DNA of 64,000 nucleotides from Lates calcarifer (taxonomy: Eukaryota > Chordata > Actinopteri > Centropomidae): the NCBI RefSeq assembly GCF_001640805.2, contig NC_066855.1, positions 2,778,342-2,842,341 on the forward strand. Reading direction: 5' to 3'. Positions within the stretch are counted from its first letter, which is position 1; every line of letters begins with the position of its first letter. The notes beneath the pieces were generated by a model. That model searched no databases and was not told the origin of the DNA. It saw only the letters and a list, made by a program, of their open reading frames with translations. The position numbers and the translations under genes were made by a program. Below, piece after piece: positions 10,801 to 22,453 of the stretch.

Positions 10801-12194
10801 GTCTTGCCCTACTCTTCTTGAGTTACCTTTATTTATTCCATAAAAAGTAAACCAGCCAACATCATGTACAAGGTTTTTATTAACGCTAAACATGGAATAT
10901 TACATATCAAGTTTTTTTTTTAATGACATTTCCAAATCATGTATAAACCTTGTGACCAGTCACGGAGCAAAGTGTTTCATCAAGCTTTATTTAGATGTGT
11001 CACATTGAGACCTGCATAGAAGTGCTGGTCTACCCTGATTACCAAAAATAAACAGTGGGTAAGTAAAAGTCTGACTCATTCATCATTGCATCATATTGAC
11101 TGGCGTTTGATGTTCTGAGGTTTGTGGATGTAAGTGAGAATGTCAGGGATTTTCCTCCGCATTACTCAGCATTTGTACTGTAGATCCATAGTTTGTGTTT
11201 GAGAGATACACTATCAAATATCATTTCACGTTTATGTCACGGAACATGACATGCATGACTGGTGAGTTAAGTGACTGCCGGGCAGGCCTGTAACTGTGAC
11301 ATATCATGAAAACATATTTCTTTCTTCCTTTTTTTTTTTTTTTTTTTTTAGCTCTTTGTGCAAAATATCCTGTCATGAAGTTGTAAAAGTCATTACATGT
11401 GACAAGGACAAAAAGGCATCAGTGTAACAGCTTGATGCTGCCAGCAACATTATGTTTCAGGTCTGCGTTTGAAGGAAATTCAAAGCTTTCACATATAAAA
11501 AACATTTAAAGCTATTGCAGATGTGCATTTTTGCATTTCCAATTATTGTAGCTGTTAGATGTTGATAGATTTTATCTGTAATGACTGAATGCTACTATTT
11601 GTCGATTTGCGTATGCTTTCTTATCAAAGAAGACAGATATGGATCATGTACATTGCACTGCGTGGGTCACCTAGAGGGCCATGTAAACACTTGGGCAAGA
11701 ATAGTGCTGTACACCAATCACAGATTGGGACTTAAATGCACAACATCAGAAAACATGTTCGATTTTCCCTCTCTGTTTCTGACTCCCATTACTTTGACTT
11801 GTCTTGCCTTGAAAAGTGCTTAGCTCCATTCATTAGAAGGAGAGTGTATTTTATTTCATATTTTTTTCAATTCTGGCAACTGAAATCAGATCATCTACTG
11901 ACCTCCAACTACTCAGTGCACATGATTTACAGCTGGCTATCACCTCAAGCACCACAAACATTTGTTCAGTCCTCAGTTCTACTCCCTGTATTTAGCTCAG
12001 AATTTAAAAGAGGAACTTCAGTTCATGCTCTTAATGGAAATGTACAACACAGGCCCTGCACATGCAAAACAGAGACTGAATGTATATAGAAACATTCCTT
12101 TTAAACAATACCATTTATTTTCTCGACCATAAAAGATACTGTATATGTTTTCTTTAAGGCAGGATCTGGTTGACAGACTTTTCTTTACCGCGGG
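10801..12194. other. non-coding tract with T21 run
   Basis: AT-rich, nothing recognised apart from a 21-T homopolymer at 11329-11349. The open frames at 11581-12089 show no family features. Confidence 0.5.
11329..11349 (+). repeat. T21 homopolymer
   Basis: Twenty-one consecutive T. Could be the A-tail of an old minus-strand retroposon, but I recognise no retroposon body beside it. Confidence 0.9.
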
Positions 12195-12275
12195 TGGGCA
12201 GATTAATTAATTAGCATCATTAGACTCCTGACAGTGAAATGAGGCTCATTAAAGAGAATTAGATGAAACACACAC
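12195..12275. promoter_or_regulatory. possible homeodomain-rich conserved element
   Basis: Contains GATTAATTAATTAG (12201-12214), a dense overlap of TAAT homeodomain core sites, then CATCATTAG and AGAGAATTAGATG. The 12170-12300 stretch changes from AT-rich homeodomain motifs to a GC-rich flank. That pattern is common in vertebrate developmental enhancers. Motif evidence only. Confidence 0.25.
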
Positions 12276-14084
12276 CAGCCAGTGCAGGCGAGGAGAGGGG
12301 GTGGAGCCGGGGTGTGTGCGGGTGATGGGCGTATGTGGAGGGGGCTTAGGTTATGAAAGGCAGAAATAGAAATAAAGAAACTGAGTGATAAATACATCTA
12401 ACTGCAAAGTACAAAAGCATCAGTGGTGCATGGTGCTGTCTGGAGTGAGCAGAATTATAGCTGTGATTCAAACAATGGCAGGAAATGGACTGACTTAGTA
12501 AACCTGTATCATTAAAGCTGCTGGCCCAGTGATGTGACTCCCCATGGGGGTTTTGCCCCCTCTTGTGGAGCTTAGTCAAACTGTTCCATTCAACAAGTTG
12601 GAGCTTGTCCAAGAGTGTTTCCACTGTGCAAATTCAGTCTAGTCTGGAATTCTGTAGAATACTGTAGGAGCAAAATAGTGTGTAACAGATTGAGGTTGAC
12701 GTCCACATACGTTCAGCAGGAATACAGTACAGAAACAGATAAGGGAAAGTTCCTCCTCAGGCAGTGAGTGAATCATCAGTGACTTCCAGAGTGATTGCTT
12801 AACATCACTTTCATTTTTACAACCAGTCCTGGGTTTGTCTTCCCATTCGCAGCAAGTAGGTCAAAAATAAACATATTAAATAGAACTTCAAACTAAGAGA
12901 GCGTGACGCATCTGTTTGCTCCATCCCTGTATTTACCTGCGGTCCTTATTTAAACTAGGCTCGCCATGCCAATCCCGCTACCAAGCCCAGACCCGACCAA
13001 AGAATAAAGGCCTAGCAATAGGGCAAAAAGTGGAAGAGGTGAATGGATAGGAGAAAGGGGTAGTAAGATTAATTGGGGAGGAAGGCAGGAATTAGGCCCA
13101 CATGAGACTATGAGAAAGAGAGAGGAAAAAAGTCCTAAATAATACTCTACAGCAGATTGATACAGAAAGGACAGAAAAAGCCTGTTTGTTGAACCCTGCA
13201 TCTTCCTACATCGACAGGGATAGGAAAATCTGCAACTTCTGGGAAAAAGTTGGCAGAGCAAAAAAGTCAAACGTATCACATTGCTGTTGCCTTAGTCAGG
13301 ATTCCCATCAAAGGTTATTGCAGAGACAGGGTTTACTCACAAAAATGTGTCTTAGGGTTTAAAATCATTTGACTTAGTGGGGAAATGACAACACTGACCA
13401 GTAATAAGAAGATAGTAGTAAAAACATTAGTGCTTACATTTTCAGTCAACAGGCCTGTTGATCATAGAAATGTTTAAATCCCTTGAAGTCAAATGTTGAG
13501 TTAGTTTATCAGCTTTTTTTCTTATTTGTTAGACCTCATGGATACACACAGTGTGGTTTAGTAAGAAAAACTGAATGGAAACTTAACTTTTAGTTGTTTA
13601 CAAGAAAACTCTGTGGGGCACCTTTGATTTGGCATTAAAGCAGCTTAGAAAGTACTTGGTAGCAAACTATGTTTTATGTGACAAAAAAAACAAACACAGA
13701 GCAGCAGAAATTCTTAATTTGGTCAACAATAAAGCAGCTGTCCACTGCATGGATGAAATTTGAACAGCACACCATCAACCAAGTCTCTTGCAGAATGAAT
13801 GTAAGGTGAGGGTAAAGTAAACTTTCCCTGAAGTGCACTGTAGCATGTTTTTTTGGTTTGCATGGACCCTTATTCCAGCCAAAAAACACAGTGTTTTGTA
13901 TTTAATATTAAACTCAAAGTTGCTGAACTGTTTCAAACCCTAATCCTAAATTAGAGCCTACCCTACCTTATTTAATTATGAATATAGTCAGCTTCAAGGC
14001 TCACAAACATCCTTCATCATCCCCTAGTTCTCCAAGTCATTTGGCTGGAGGCACAGTGGAACACACTCCGTCACACATGCACAC
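12276..14084. other. non-coding tract
   Basis: AT-rich with short frames. A 109-codon minus-strand frame at 12950-13279 has no recognisable domain. Nothing else seen. Confidence 0.5.
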
Positions 14085-14390
14085 TCTGAGGGGTGTTGTA
14101 ATTGTGCAGGGGGCCTTAATTGCATCTGATAATTGGAGGCTGTTTTAAGAAAATCTGCCCAGCTATCAGTCACCTAAATGAGGCGATGGAGAGGCCTAGT
14201 CTCACGCTCTCACGTCTGAGCAGAGGAGAGGGAGAGCAGGGACGTGTGTTTTCAAGGTTCACGGCAGGAGCGTTGTTAGGGTCTCGTAGCTTTAACCTAG
14301 CCAGCTTCCCTGGTGGTCGGCCAAGAGCAATGGCACGGCCCCACGGGGAAGCAGATGACTCAGTGCGTGTGTGTGTTTCTGTGCGCCGGC
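14085..14390. promoter_or_regulatory. possible conserved non-coding element (14.2 kb)
   Basis: Starts with an AT-rich block containing TTAATTGCATCTGATAATTG, then turns GC-rich. Both strands are open for 80-100 codons in the GC-rich part with no recognised protein, so coding is unlikely. The sharp compositional change and homeodomain-type cores suggest a regulatory element. Not confirmed. Confidence 0.22.
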
Positions 14391-15343
14391 TACATTCATT
14401 TTGCCCTAAACACACTTGAACCTCAATTCAGTTAGAGCCGCACTTGAGTAGATACTTCATTTCTAAGTGCTTTTGTGGAAATGGCAAGTCATGACCACTA
14501 CTACTGCTACTCCCAATGAGGACTGACAGTTTTTAAGGCTGACACAAGAACATGTCTTTCAATGATAAATAAAATGTGCCAAAACCCCCAGAAAAGTATA
14601 ACTTCACTGTAATACCAGACATATTGCATTGTCAATTAAAGGCCAATTTGAGCCACAAACAAACATATTGGCGTCACCCTAACTCTTGTTTCTCTTTCTT
14701 GCCTGAAATAGAAGCAGTCACTTTTCATAGCAGAAGACCATGATTTTCTACACCACAGACATTTTTCCTTTACTATTTATACATTTTGTCATTTTATTTA
14801 AAGCAAGCCAGTGTAACTTTTGCTGAACAGCAGACACTGTACCCACAAGTGATAATTATGGGATAAAGACACATTGAATTTCCCTACACTTTCCAGCATT
14901 TTCTTAAGTCAGCCATCATTAAGTGACCTGAGTGCAAGGGGACATACAGGCAGAAGTAGGTTCTAATTGCTGGGATGTAATGAAATTATCTTTACTCTAG
15001 CTCAGTAACATGTATTGACATTGGTAAATAAGACAGGACATAGTCTACTCTTGACGCATGATCAGCAATGTGTAGAAAACAACAGCAGACTGTAGACTAA
15101 GTGTAGAACTAGACCTAGTTCAGAGTATACAAATTCAGCCTGACTGTGACACAGTGTTGTCGTGGCTGACAAATTTCCAGCCTCCGGTCTGAGTGTGAAC
15201 GTTTGGGAACAATAAACGGGCCTGTATTGTCAGCATTGACAGCTGTCTGGGATGCCCCGTGGCACCCCAAAGAAAAGTGTAGCATGTCAGATGTACATTG
15301 TGTTCTTTGACCAATAGGATGATAGAACACTCTGGGGTTTATA
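14391..15343. other. non-coding tract
   Basis: AT-rich with no recognised repeat or gene. A 92-codon minus-strand frame at 15115-15393 has no family features. Confidence 0.5.
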
Positions 15344-15357
15344 TTGCCCCCTGTTGG
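15344..15357 (-). promoter_or_regulatory. CTCF-core-like motif
   Basis: The minus strand reads CCAACAGGGGGCAA, close to the CTCF core CCASYAGGGGGC with one mismatch. A CCAAT box lies just upstream (15311-15315) and a donor-like CTG|GTAAGTA is at about 15413. One weak motif in 64 kb can occur by chance. Confidence 0.2.
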
Positions 15358-15999
15358 TTTGGCAGCTCTTGACACCACTTTAACTGAACTCACAATATTT
15401 CCTCTAGACTGGTAAGTAAACAGTTGTTAATGCTAACGTTGGCTAGTGATATCAAAAACGTACAAGTAGCTCGTTTAACATAAGTATGTTTAACTGAAGT
15501 GCTCTTCCTTTATTAAAATTTTACACAGGGTTATTTTAACTCTCATGTACCCTGTTAACACCAGTGATGTGTGATATCTTGACTTTTGGGTTAAACCTAG
15601 TTTACCAGTGATCACCTAAGGCTCTTGAGTGGAAAGGATTTCTTGTATATGAAAAATAGTTAACTTGGAGCTACTTTTTTCCTGTTGAACTTTGCATGAA
15701 ACACTGTGCCAAGAGGAATATATTGATTAGAGTAGAATAGTTGTCAGTGTCCTGCTGCCCTGCCAGCAGAAAGACACTTATGTAACTGCCTTACATCAGA
15801 TGGAGCTACTTAAGACAAACTCCTGTCAAGTAGGGGATCAAAGTCAAAGCAGTTCTGTGGGTTGAAGACAGGAAAGTGTTTGGAAATAGTTACTCTCGCC
15901 TTATTCCTAAACACTACCCCTGCCAATAAAATGCAATCTCACCTCACAATAGTAAGGCCAAAATGGAAACTATCATTTTGGTTGTCATCACCTTCACAG
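15358..15999. other. non-coding tract upstream of exon-like segment
   Basis: AT-rich. It ends in GGTTGTCATCACCTTCACAG, a reasonable 3' splice site for the exon-like segment beginning at 16000. Confidence 0.4.
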
Positions 16000-16134
16000 T
16001 TGCTTCTCTTGGCCGTGACTGCGTCCCTGTACGTCTACCTCGTAAGTGTGGCTGTCGCTGACCGGCAGTGGCAGCGGCGGCTGGTAGACAAGGTCTGCCG
16101 CCACATGTGGAACATCACAGTCACCGTACGGTAG
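16000..16134 (+). CDS. candidate terminal coding exon: membrane segment plus short basic tail, unrecognised
   Basis: After a pyrimidine-rich acceptor ending CACAG, an open frame runs 44 codons to TAG at 16132-16134. It encodes a hydrophobic helix (LLLLAVTASLYVYLVSVAVA), then a basic stretch (DRQWQRRLVDKVCRHMWN). By hand count, G or C at codon positions 1/2/3 is about 64/39/80%. The high third and low second positions are typical of real vertebrate coding sequence and unlike the AT-rich surroundings. A transmembrane helix followed by positive charge would fit the C-terminal exon of a single-pass receptor-like protein, but I recognise no family. An internal GTAAGTG at 16042 could instead end a 42-nt exon, though the codon signal continues past it. 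The minus strand is also open in the same codon register (47 codons). It could be a live exon, a relic or coincidence. Confidence 0.3.
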   Translation: MLLLAVTASLYVYLVSVAVADRQWQRRLVDKVCRHMWNITVTVR

Positions 16135-17024
16135 TCAGCCGTGGAGCCGGAGAGTCGCTGTCTTCTGCTCCCACAGGGATCAAACCTGGAGCGGAGAACT
16201 GGGATCTTACTGTGAGGGCCATGACTTCATGTTTTGCTCACCTCCTCCTCCCCCCTCCTCCTCACTCTGGTTCTCATTGACTTCATGTTGTATGACAAAA
16301 TCACTCTTTCTCTCTGTGTCTCTACCTTACGTGCACAGAGAAGGCCGGGATTTGGCCACACTCCAGTTAGGGTCTTATTTGGATTAAATTATTTACATGC
16401 ACTGTTGATACCCTGGGGATTGAATCTAACCCTGTTGCCATAAATAAATAAAACACAGCTAGAGCAGCCTGACAGCAAGGTCTCTTTAGTTTAACCGAGT
16501 TTAACTTGAACTGAGCAGGAGGTTACAACAGGGGAAAGACACAGTGATCCCAAAAGTAGGTTGTGCTGTAGTGCTTGTCCACCATGTTGTTTGTTGATAG
16601 AAAACAGATGCTCTCATTAATTTTGCAAAAAAGTAAGCCTTGACTAGGCTTAACCCAGAACCAGGTTTGGAAGGAAATGTCTCTTTTGGTCTCTACTTCC
16701 TCTCACTTTGCCCATTTCATTCTTCCTGTCCGTCTCTGACCCTGTTATCCCACCCTGCAGCCCCCCTCTTTTTTGGTATGTCTCACTTTTTCCCAGCTCC
16801 CACCCTCCTCTGTCCTTCTGTGGAGTAGGTGACACAGTGTAAAGCTAGTTATCCAAGGAGCATGACAGCATTAGCCACCTGAAAACAAACAAACTGCAAC
16901 TAATCTTAGGGACTGTTTACCACTGAATGTCACCACCGCAGAAAGTAAATGTGTGTGTGTGTGTGTGTGTGTGTCATAGCCATAATGAAAACACCTCCGC
17001 CCTCTCCTGCTCCCTGCAGCTCCA
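16135..17024. other. non-coding tract
   Basis: CT-rich segments at 16235-16265 and 16680-16815. Otherwise AT-rich with no recognised feature except the GT run at 16950-16974. Confidence 0.45.
16950..16974 (+). repeat. GT microsatellite
   Basis: Twelve uninterrupted GT units. Its minus-strand translation gives a histidine/threonine run that should be ignored. Confidence 0.95.
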
Positions 17025-17400
17025 ATCAATTGGCTAATTTCAAAATGAATCACAGCACCTCAGAAATTGTTAATGACCCAAGCAAATAATCGACATGGGG
17101 ACTAAAAAGGCGTCTCATTTCCTTGCCAACGCCCCCGCCCGAACTCCACCCCTACAGTATTCCCCATCTGGAAACTGTGGCCAGGAATATGTAAATGACA
17201 ATTAATTGGAGAGCTGAATTTCTACTTTTTTCAAAAATATTTTGAGTAAAAACACAGGCGCAGTCATGAGGCTAGCAAAAGGCTGAGCGTCTCCCAGGCA
17301 TCTGGCGCTGGCTGACTAAATGATGCCCTCGTCAGTCTGATCGGAGAATAATTTCACCTCATTACACCACAGGCGAGGCAGGTAGATGCTGGAATTCTTT
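17025..17400. promoter_or_regulatory. strong-looking conserved non-coding element (17.2 kb)
   Basis: About 375 bases of complex, non-repetitive sequence, unlike its neighbours. It contains AATCAATTGGCTAATTTC, a GC-rich core, then GGAATATGTAAATGACAATT with the perfect 10-nt palindrome CAATTAATTG at 17199-17208 (a paired homeodomain arrangement), a run of TTTTTTCAAAAATATTTTG, and further GC-rich sequence ending with AATAATTTCACCTCATTAC. There is no sustained open frame with coding composition. The mixture of homeodomain and POU-like motifs with a GC-rich core is typical of vertebrate developmental enhancers. The call is inference. Confidence 0.35.
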
Positions 17401-18194
17401 CCAGCGAGCAACTTAGAGAAAATAGAACAGAAAAAAACACCAACATGTAGCTCAGTTGCTCCTTCTGGAATTCAGTCTGATGTCTGGTTCAGTCAGGTAC
17501 CAGCAAAAACCGCTTCGCCCAAACAGCCTCCACCTGCTAGTGGTAAGATAATTCAAGAATATGATACACCTCTGCATAAAACCAGTGCGACACATAATAA
17601 CGCCCATGCACCCTCACTCCATCTCCAGTCCACCATATTTTACCGGCCTTATTTACCTTCTCTGCCTTTCTCCTCACAGATTTATAATGTGGCAGGTACA
17701 GTTTAGTATGTGAGCAGTGAGCTGTGCAAACCACGTCATGACAACTCACACACTGCCACACGCTAAAGCAGCGCTCTGTCTCACGCACACACACGTGTTG
17801 CTGACCAATCAGAGCGCAGAGGAGAGAGGCCCTGGGTGCCACACAGGGACAGGGGAAGAGCCCAAGTGTGTGTGTGCTGGTGTGTATGACCTTATATTTG
17901 CCATGTGTGTTTCAGTGTGAGTGTGCATGCCCTGCGGTGGTGTTGGTTAGTAAAGTGGGTGTGACAGCGACATCTTTATCTTCTCCTTCTCTTTTTCTTC
18001 CCCTCTCTTTTTCATTTCTGTTGTCTGCATTTTTACACAGTAAATTCAGTGGAGGTAGGCAGTTTGTATTTCAAATAGTAAAACCCCACCCACAGTTTAC
18101 AGAAATACAAAAAGAAACTCACAAACTCACTTACCTTGCTGCCAATAGCTGAACAAAAATCAGGATTGTTACTGATTTTATTAGAACTAGAGCC
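17401..18194. other. non-coding tract
   Basis: Short CA/GT-rich bits at about 17780-17796 and 17865-17890, a CT-rich stretch at 17975-18020. The 94-106-codon frames here have no recognisable domain. Confidence 0.45.
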
Positions 18195-18372
18195 AAAATT
18201 ATTCATTAATTAATGACAGAGATCTAATTAGCAACTATTTTCAGTTAGTGGTTGAAGTAATTTTTTAAGAAAAAATGTCAAACATTTTCAGCTTCCTAAT
18301 TGTGAGGATTTATCTTTCTGTCTCATGTGATAGTAAACTGAATATCAGACAAAACAAGCAATCTGACTGTAA
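18195..18372 (+). repeat. fragment of abundant teleost 'GCAACTATTTT' repeat
   Basis: Carries, in order, TTAATTAATGACAGAGATCT, TTAGCAACTATTTTCAG, AAAAAATGTCAAACATTTTC, AATTGTGAGGATTTATC, TAGTAAACTGAATATCAG and GACAAAACAAGCAATCTGA. The same order of words occurs in a very common fish repeat that I know from memory (unit with GATTAATCG repeats, GCAACTATTTTGAT and GACAAAACAAGCAATTTGA). Divergence is considerable, so it is an old copy. Confidence 0.55.
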
Positions 18373-20028
18373 CAACTGGTAATTACAGGACGTTGGTGCA
18401 TTGAATTCTACTGAGGTTCGAGTTATCTCATACATCCCACCAATACAAACCAGCCATCATGCTGTTCACCCATGTCAACTCAGAATATGCTTAACATATA
18501 GCATCTATGTAAATACAGATCCAGTCATTAAAAAAAAACTTTTTTTTTTTATGTCTACAAAACATTACTACAAACACTGAAACCATCCTCACCAAACTGC
18601 CTGCATTACTAATTTAACACAGATGCAGGGTAAACACACAAAGCATGATACAACATGTGCAGTAGCTACTGCATTAAACTGATGCATGACATCACCGGAG
18701 ACCTGCTGGTACCATCATGTCATCGCCTAAACTGACACGCATGACGTAAATCTGTGTGTGGTCTCAACTAGTTGCAGATAAACAAATGACTGAGGTGGGA
18801 AGAAGCTACAGAACATGGAAACCTTTTCTATTTTTAGAACATCCTAAATTAATCACACATTGTGACAATCTTTCTTTTTCTGGAACATGCCTCATTATGA
18901 AATGCTGCAGAAGAAGAAGAAAAAAAGTTGGTGTGATTTGATTTGATGATATGAATTTTCATATTCCCCTGGCATGATCTCAGAAAAAGTGTGAGATGTT
19001 TTGATTTCAAGGGTTGCTTGATTCTGACAGACTGTGAAGTATTTCTCCTCTATCACACCCATACAGAAAAACAACTGTAAAATCCATATGGAAGCACTAT
19101 ACTGCAGCAAAACACCCCATAAACTTCCCTATTTTTCATATTTTTCCATCATCTCACACCCACAAACATAAACCCCCTCTGCATCCCTGAGTATCCCCTC
19201 TGAGATGAAATCAATAGCTGTCTGGCTTGATAAAAGACACCTAATTCAATTTATAAATTTGATCAGGCAATGTAATAAAATAGTAGCTTTTGCTCGTAGC
19301 GCGTTGAAACCTAATCGTGTTTCATGCTCTTGTGCCTTCTCTCAAATCATCTGTGTTTGGGTTTCAACCTCCAAGCACTCCACTGAACCCGAGAAAAATG
19401 GCGAGCGGGTTCTTGCTTGAAGAAACTCGACCCGATCCACTAGTGGTCCTCAATACACACATACATACGTTCAATTTAGTAAATGGGGACTGCTCCTGCT
19501 TGGCTTTTAATAGCCTGATTAAAAGGTGATTAATCACTGATTTCTGGACAAAATATATACAGTTAATATGAATCACTTAAGGGGTTGACGTGTTTGGTGC
19601 AACAGCTACGGTCACACCGGGGTAAGCGATAAATATGTGGCTTAGTCAGTCAAGCAGGCAGTCTGAGGATCAAGCTGTGCCCCAGTGGACTTATGTTCTG
19701 CTGGGTGTGTGTTACATAGACCCCTCGGTGTCTGTATAGGCTACTGACCCGTTACTGGACCCCTCCATTACCGCCTGCTAGCATGTAGCACCAGGGTGCT
19801 GTGGGGTTGACACACACACGCCCTCCAACTCACTCACACACATATGTGTGGCCCCTCGCTCACACAGAACATCTTGTTAAAGTTTATGGTCAATTTTAGA
19901 TGGAAAGAGATATCAGTATGGATTTTATTTGGTCTGCTGTTGATTGGGAGCCCCTTGCCTCTACCAGCCCTGTAGGCTATACACTGAATACTCCAGTGAA
20001 TGGCACTGAAGAAAATACATTTATCCAT
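18373..20028. other. non-coding tract
   Basis: AT-rich. Contains an A8-C-T11 inverted homopolymer pair at 18529-18550 and a short CA-rich bit at 19810-19850. No gene or known repeat recognised. Confidence 0.5.
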
Positions 20029-20150
20029 CTTAAAGAAATAATAAGTTGTTTTGGGAAATGCTTTTTTACTGTCTTACTGAGCATCAGATAGATACCACCC
20101 TAAATGTGAAGCTATAGCCAACGGCCAGTGCAGTTATTGATGCAGCTTAA
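20029..20150 (+). repeat. fragment of teleost 'TTTTGGGAAATACGCTT' repeat, 5' part
   Basis: TTAAAGAAATAATAAGTTG, TTTTGGGAAATGCTT, GATAGATACCACCC, TAAATGTGAAGCTATAGCCA and GCAGCTTAA follow the order of a very common teleost repeat (TTAAAGGAATAGTTCGACATT, TTTTGGGAAATACGCTT, GATCGATACCACTC, AAATATGAAGCTACAGCC, TTAGCTTAGC). The family name is not known to me. Recognition is from memory. Confidence 0.55.
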
Positions 20151-21504
20151 CTCTTGTCTACAGATATGTTAGTTATGCAAACAGACAAGAATGGATGCTT
20201 TTTGGCTAATTCAGTACATCAAAACCCTGAAAAATCAAGATGCTTTATCACTGATTAAAACAATAATGATAGTAATAAAAACATTACAACAACTTTAAAT
20301 CCAACTTTACAATTTTACACAGATTTCTCAGGTACATATTGTCAAATTGCCCATTCTTACTAACAATTTGAGTTAGGGGTGATTGATGGGTGATGTATTC
20401 TGACAGTATGACTGATGCTGTTTGGACACCTGGGTCCTGGTTGGGGAAGAAACTCATTCATCAGCATCCTAAAACGTACCCCCAGACCACCCCCCTTTTT
20501 TTGTTCCTGTGGTGCATTATGAATGTATGTGATATGACTCTGCAGTCAAACACATCCAACCCGAGTAACACTATACTGTTACATCTTTAGTATATCTAAA
20601 GGAATATGAATGTTTCCACACTGATATGGGCCTTTCCTGCCTTTGCAATGCACGATGCAACCCACTATGAGGTTGGTTGTTTGCATTCTTGAACCTTAAA
20701 ACTCATTCATTTCCTCAGCTGCTCTCCTCTCTCCTTGAAATCCCCCCAGTCTGAAACATGCAGGCATTATCTAGTACCTCTCTACAACTAACACTGAAGT
20801 AGTGGACTTGAGCAAGTAAAGCATTTTTCCTCAATGACTGATTATACGTCTGATTTCAGATATGTGACATATACGACGTGTGGGAGCTGATTTAAAAAAA
20901 AAAAGCTGGTGCGCAGCATTCATCACAGTCCTGAAAACACGTTGATTTGAAAACAGTATAAATTTGGCTTCAATTACTGGAAGACCTAAAAATGCACATG
21001 CATATTTCCATCTTATACACTATACAGGACATAAGAAGAGAAGTTGTGATTGAGTGGAAGGAGGGAGAAAATAACAGAGAAGCAGAAAAAGAGAGAGACG
21101 GGTGGCGTCGGAAAGAAGCGAGGCCTCAGTGGAAGATTTCAATTAGTAATGGAAACGGGAGTGGCCCACCCTGCTGCAGTAGTGACAGACCTCACTTGTC
21201 CTCCTGACATACATTCGCAGTCCTCCTCTGTGGTACAGCTACAAGCTCTCTACCTCTGCCCATCCCTGCTCCCTCCTTCCCCTCCTCTGTCCATCCATTT
21301 GTATTTCTGTTTATCTGTCTTTATTATTATACTCCGTATTAATGTCCTTATTCTTTTTCCCTCACCCTCTACTTTAATCTCCTTTTCTGCCTTTCCCTCC
21401 TGTACTTTCTCTTAATAAGCTCTTACCTTTTTTCTTTCCCTTCTCTCTCCTACCATTTGCTCCCAGTGACAGCTGAGCTTTGACAGCTTTTTACATTTCA
21501 TTTT
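20151..21504. other. non-coding tract with purine-rich stretch
   Basis: A12 run at about 20893-20904. Purine-rich strand at about 21056-21105 (GA-rich), followed by a long CT-rich region to 21460. The 121-codon frame across it is driven by these tracts. Confidence 0.5.
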
Positions 21505-21725
21505 TCTCCGCCACAGCGAGAGAACAGCCGGGCATCGGGGGCCTTGTTCAAACAAACAGGAGGCCGTGTGGTTCGCCGAGGGTGGCGACACGCCATAACA
21601 AACCCGCCGGCTCCTGGCCGTCGCAGGCACACACTGCGTAGGGCCCCTGCTCGCCGTAGCGGGGGCCAAACGGGACCTGCCGTACTGGTTTTCATGGCAA
21701 CCAGACAGCAACATTAGACGCGGTG
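21505..21725. promoter_or_regulatory. CpG-rich island with X-box-like motif (21.6 kb)
   Basis: The most CpG-dense 200 bases in the first half of the window, with several CCGCCGG, GCCGTCGCAGG and CGCCGTAGCGG words. At 21688-21701 the minus strand reads GTTGCCATGAAAAC, matching the RFX X-box at 12 of 14 positions. Minus-strand frames of 65 and 118 codons cross it but carry no recognisable domain. It could be an enhancer, an unannotated promoter or an exon I cannot identify. Confidence 0.28.
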
Positions 21726-22204
21726 AGGTGTGGAGTGACGGCAGATGGGAGCAGATGTATTGAACCACCTGGTCAGACGGTTTGACATGTGCGAGATGGA
21801 ATCAGAGCAGCGAAAACGGAAAGGGGAACGTCTATTTTGGTCTAAAAAATAACATGAAAGGCAAATATTGAACAGAGCAGGACCATTATAAAAAAAGACA
21901 AAAGATGGAGCAATAGTGTTATGATGGGCTGCAGGGAGAGGTGTGTGCGGTCTTAAATATCCTCTTGCATGAGTCAGGATGTGTCAAGGCTGAGTCAAGT
22001 CAAATACATCAGTTGTATTATGGGCTTACAACACATAAGGCTGTTAAAAAGTACTTAATCAGAAACAACAGACACCCATAATGTGTGATTCAGAGGAAAT
22101 AATCTGGCCTACCCAAGCTGGATAAGGGCCTTTAAAAATGTGTCAGAGCTGTTGCTGAGATTAAATCATTTTTTCTGGAGAAGTTAGATAAGGATATCAC
22201 GTTA
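21726..22204. other. non-coding tract
   Basis: AT-rich, nothing recognised. Confidence 0.45.
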
Positions 22205-22345
22205 AGTACAGAGGTGGAGCCAGGTGATTAGCTTAACATTATGACTGGTAGAAGGGGGCAACAGCTTGCCTGGCTTTCTCTAACACCTCTGAAGCTCACT
22301 CATTTATTTAATCCATATGCAAACTGAAATGTAAAAATCTATATT
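22205..22345 (+). repeat. fragment of teleost 'AGCTTAGCATAAAGACTGG' repeat, 3' part
   Basis: GATTAGCTTAACATTATGAC, AGAAGGGGGCAACAGCTTGC, CTGGCTTTCTC, ACACCTCTGAAGCTCACT and TTTAATCCATATGCAAACTG follow the order of the later half of the same common teleost repeat family whose start appears at 20029-20150. The two are about 2 kb apart, so I treat them as separate fragments. Confidence 0.55.
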
Positions 22346-22401
22346 TGAGTTATGCATACTGCATACTGGGATAGTTATTTGGCTAATTGCTAGGCTAACT
22401 T

Positions 22402-22453
22402 TAGCTCCATACTTAAACTATTAGTTTAAGGACTAAAGTTAGCTCCATACTTA
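22402..22453 (+). repeat. direct repeat flanking a small palindrome
   Basis: TTAGCTCCATACTTA occurs at 22402-22415 (first base shared) and again at 22439-22453. Between them CTTAAACTA, one T, TAGTTTAAG forms a perfect 9-bp hairpin at about 22412-22430. Confidence 0.6.

Noticed and set aside
18416..18424. GTTCGA-like words suggesting tRNA T-loops (also near 24469 and 2109)
   Set aside because: No acceptor stem, A box or cloverleaf fits around any of them.
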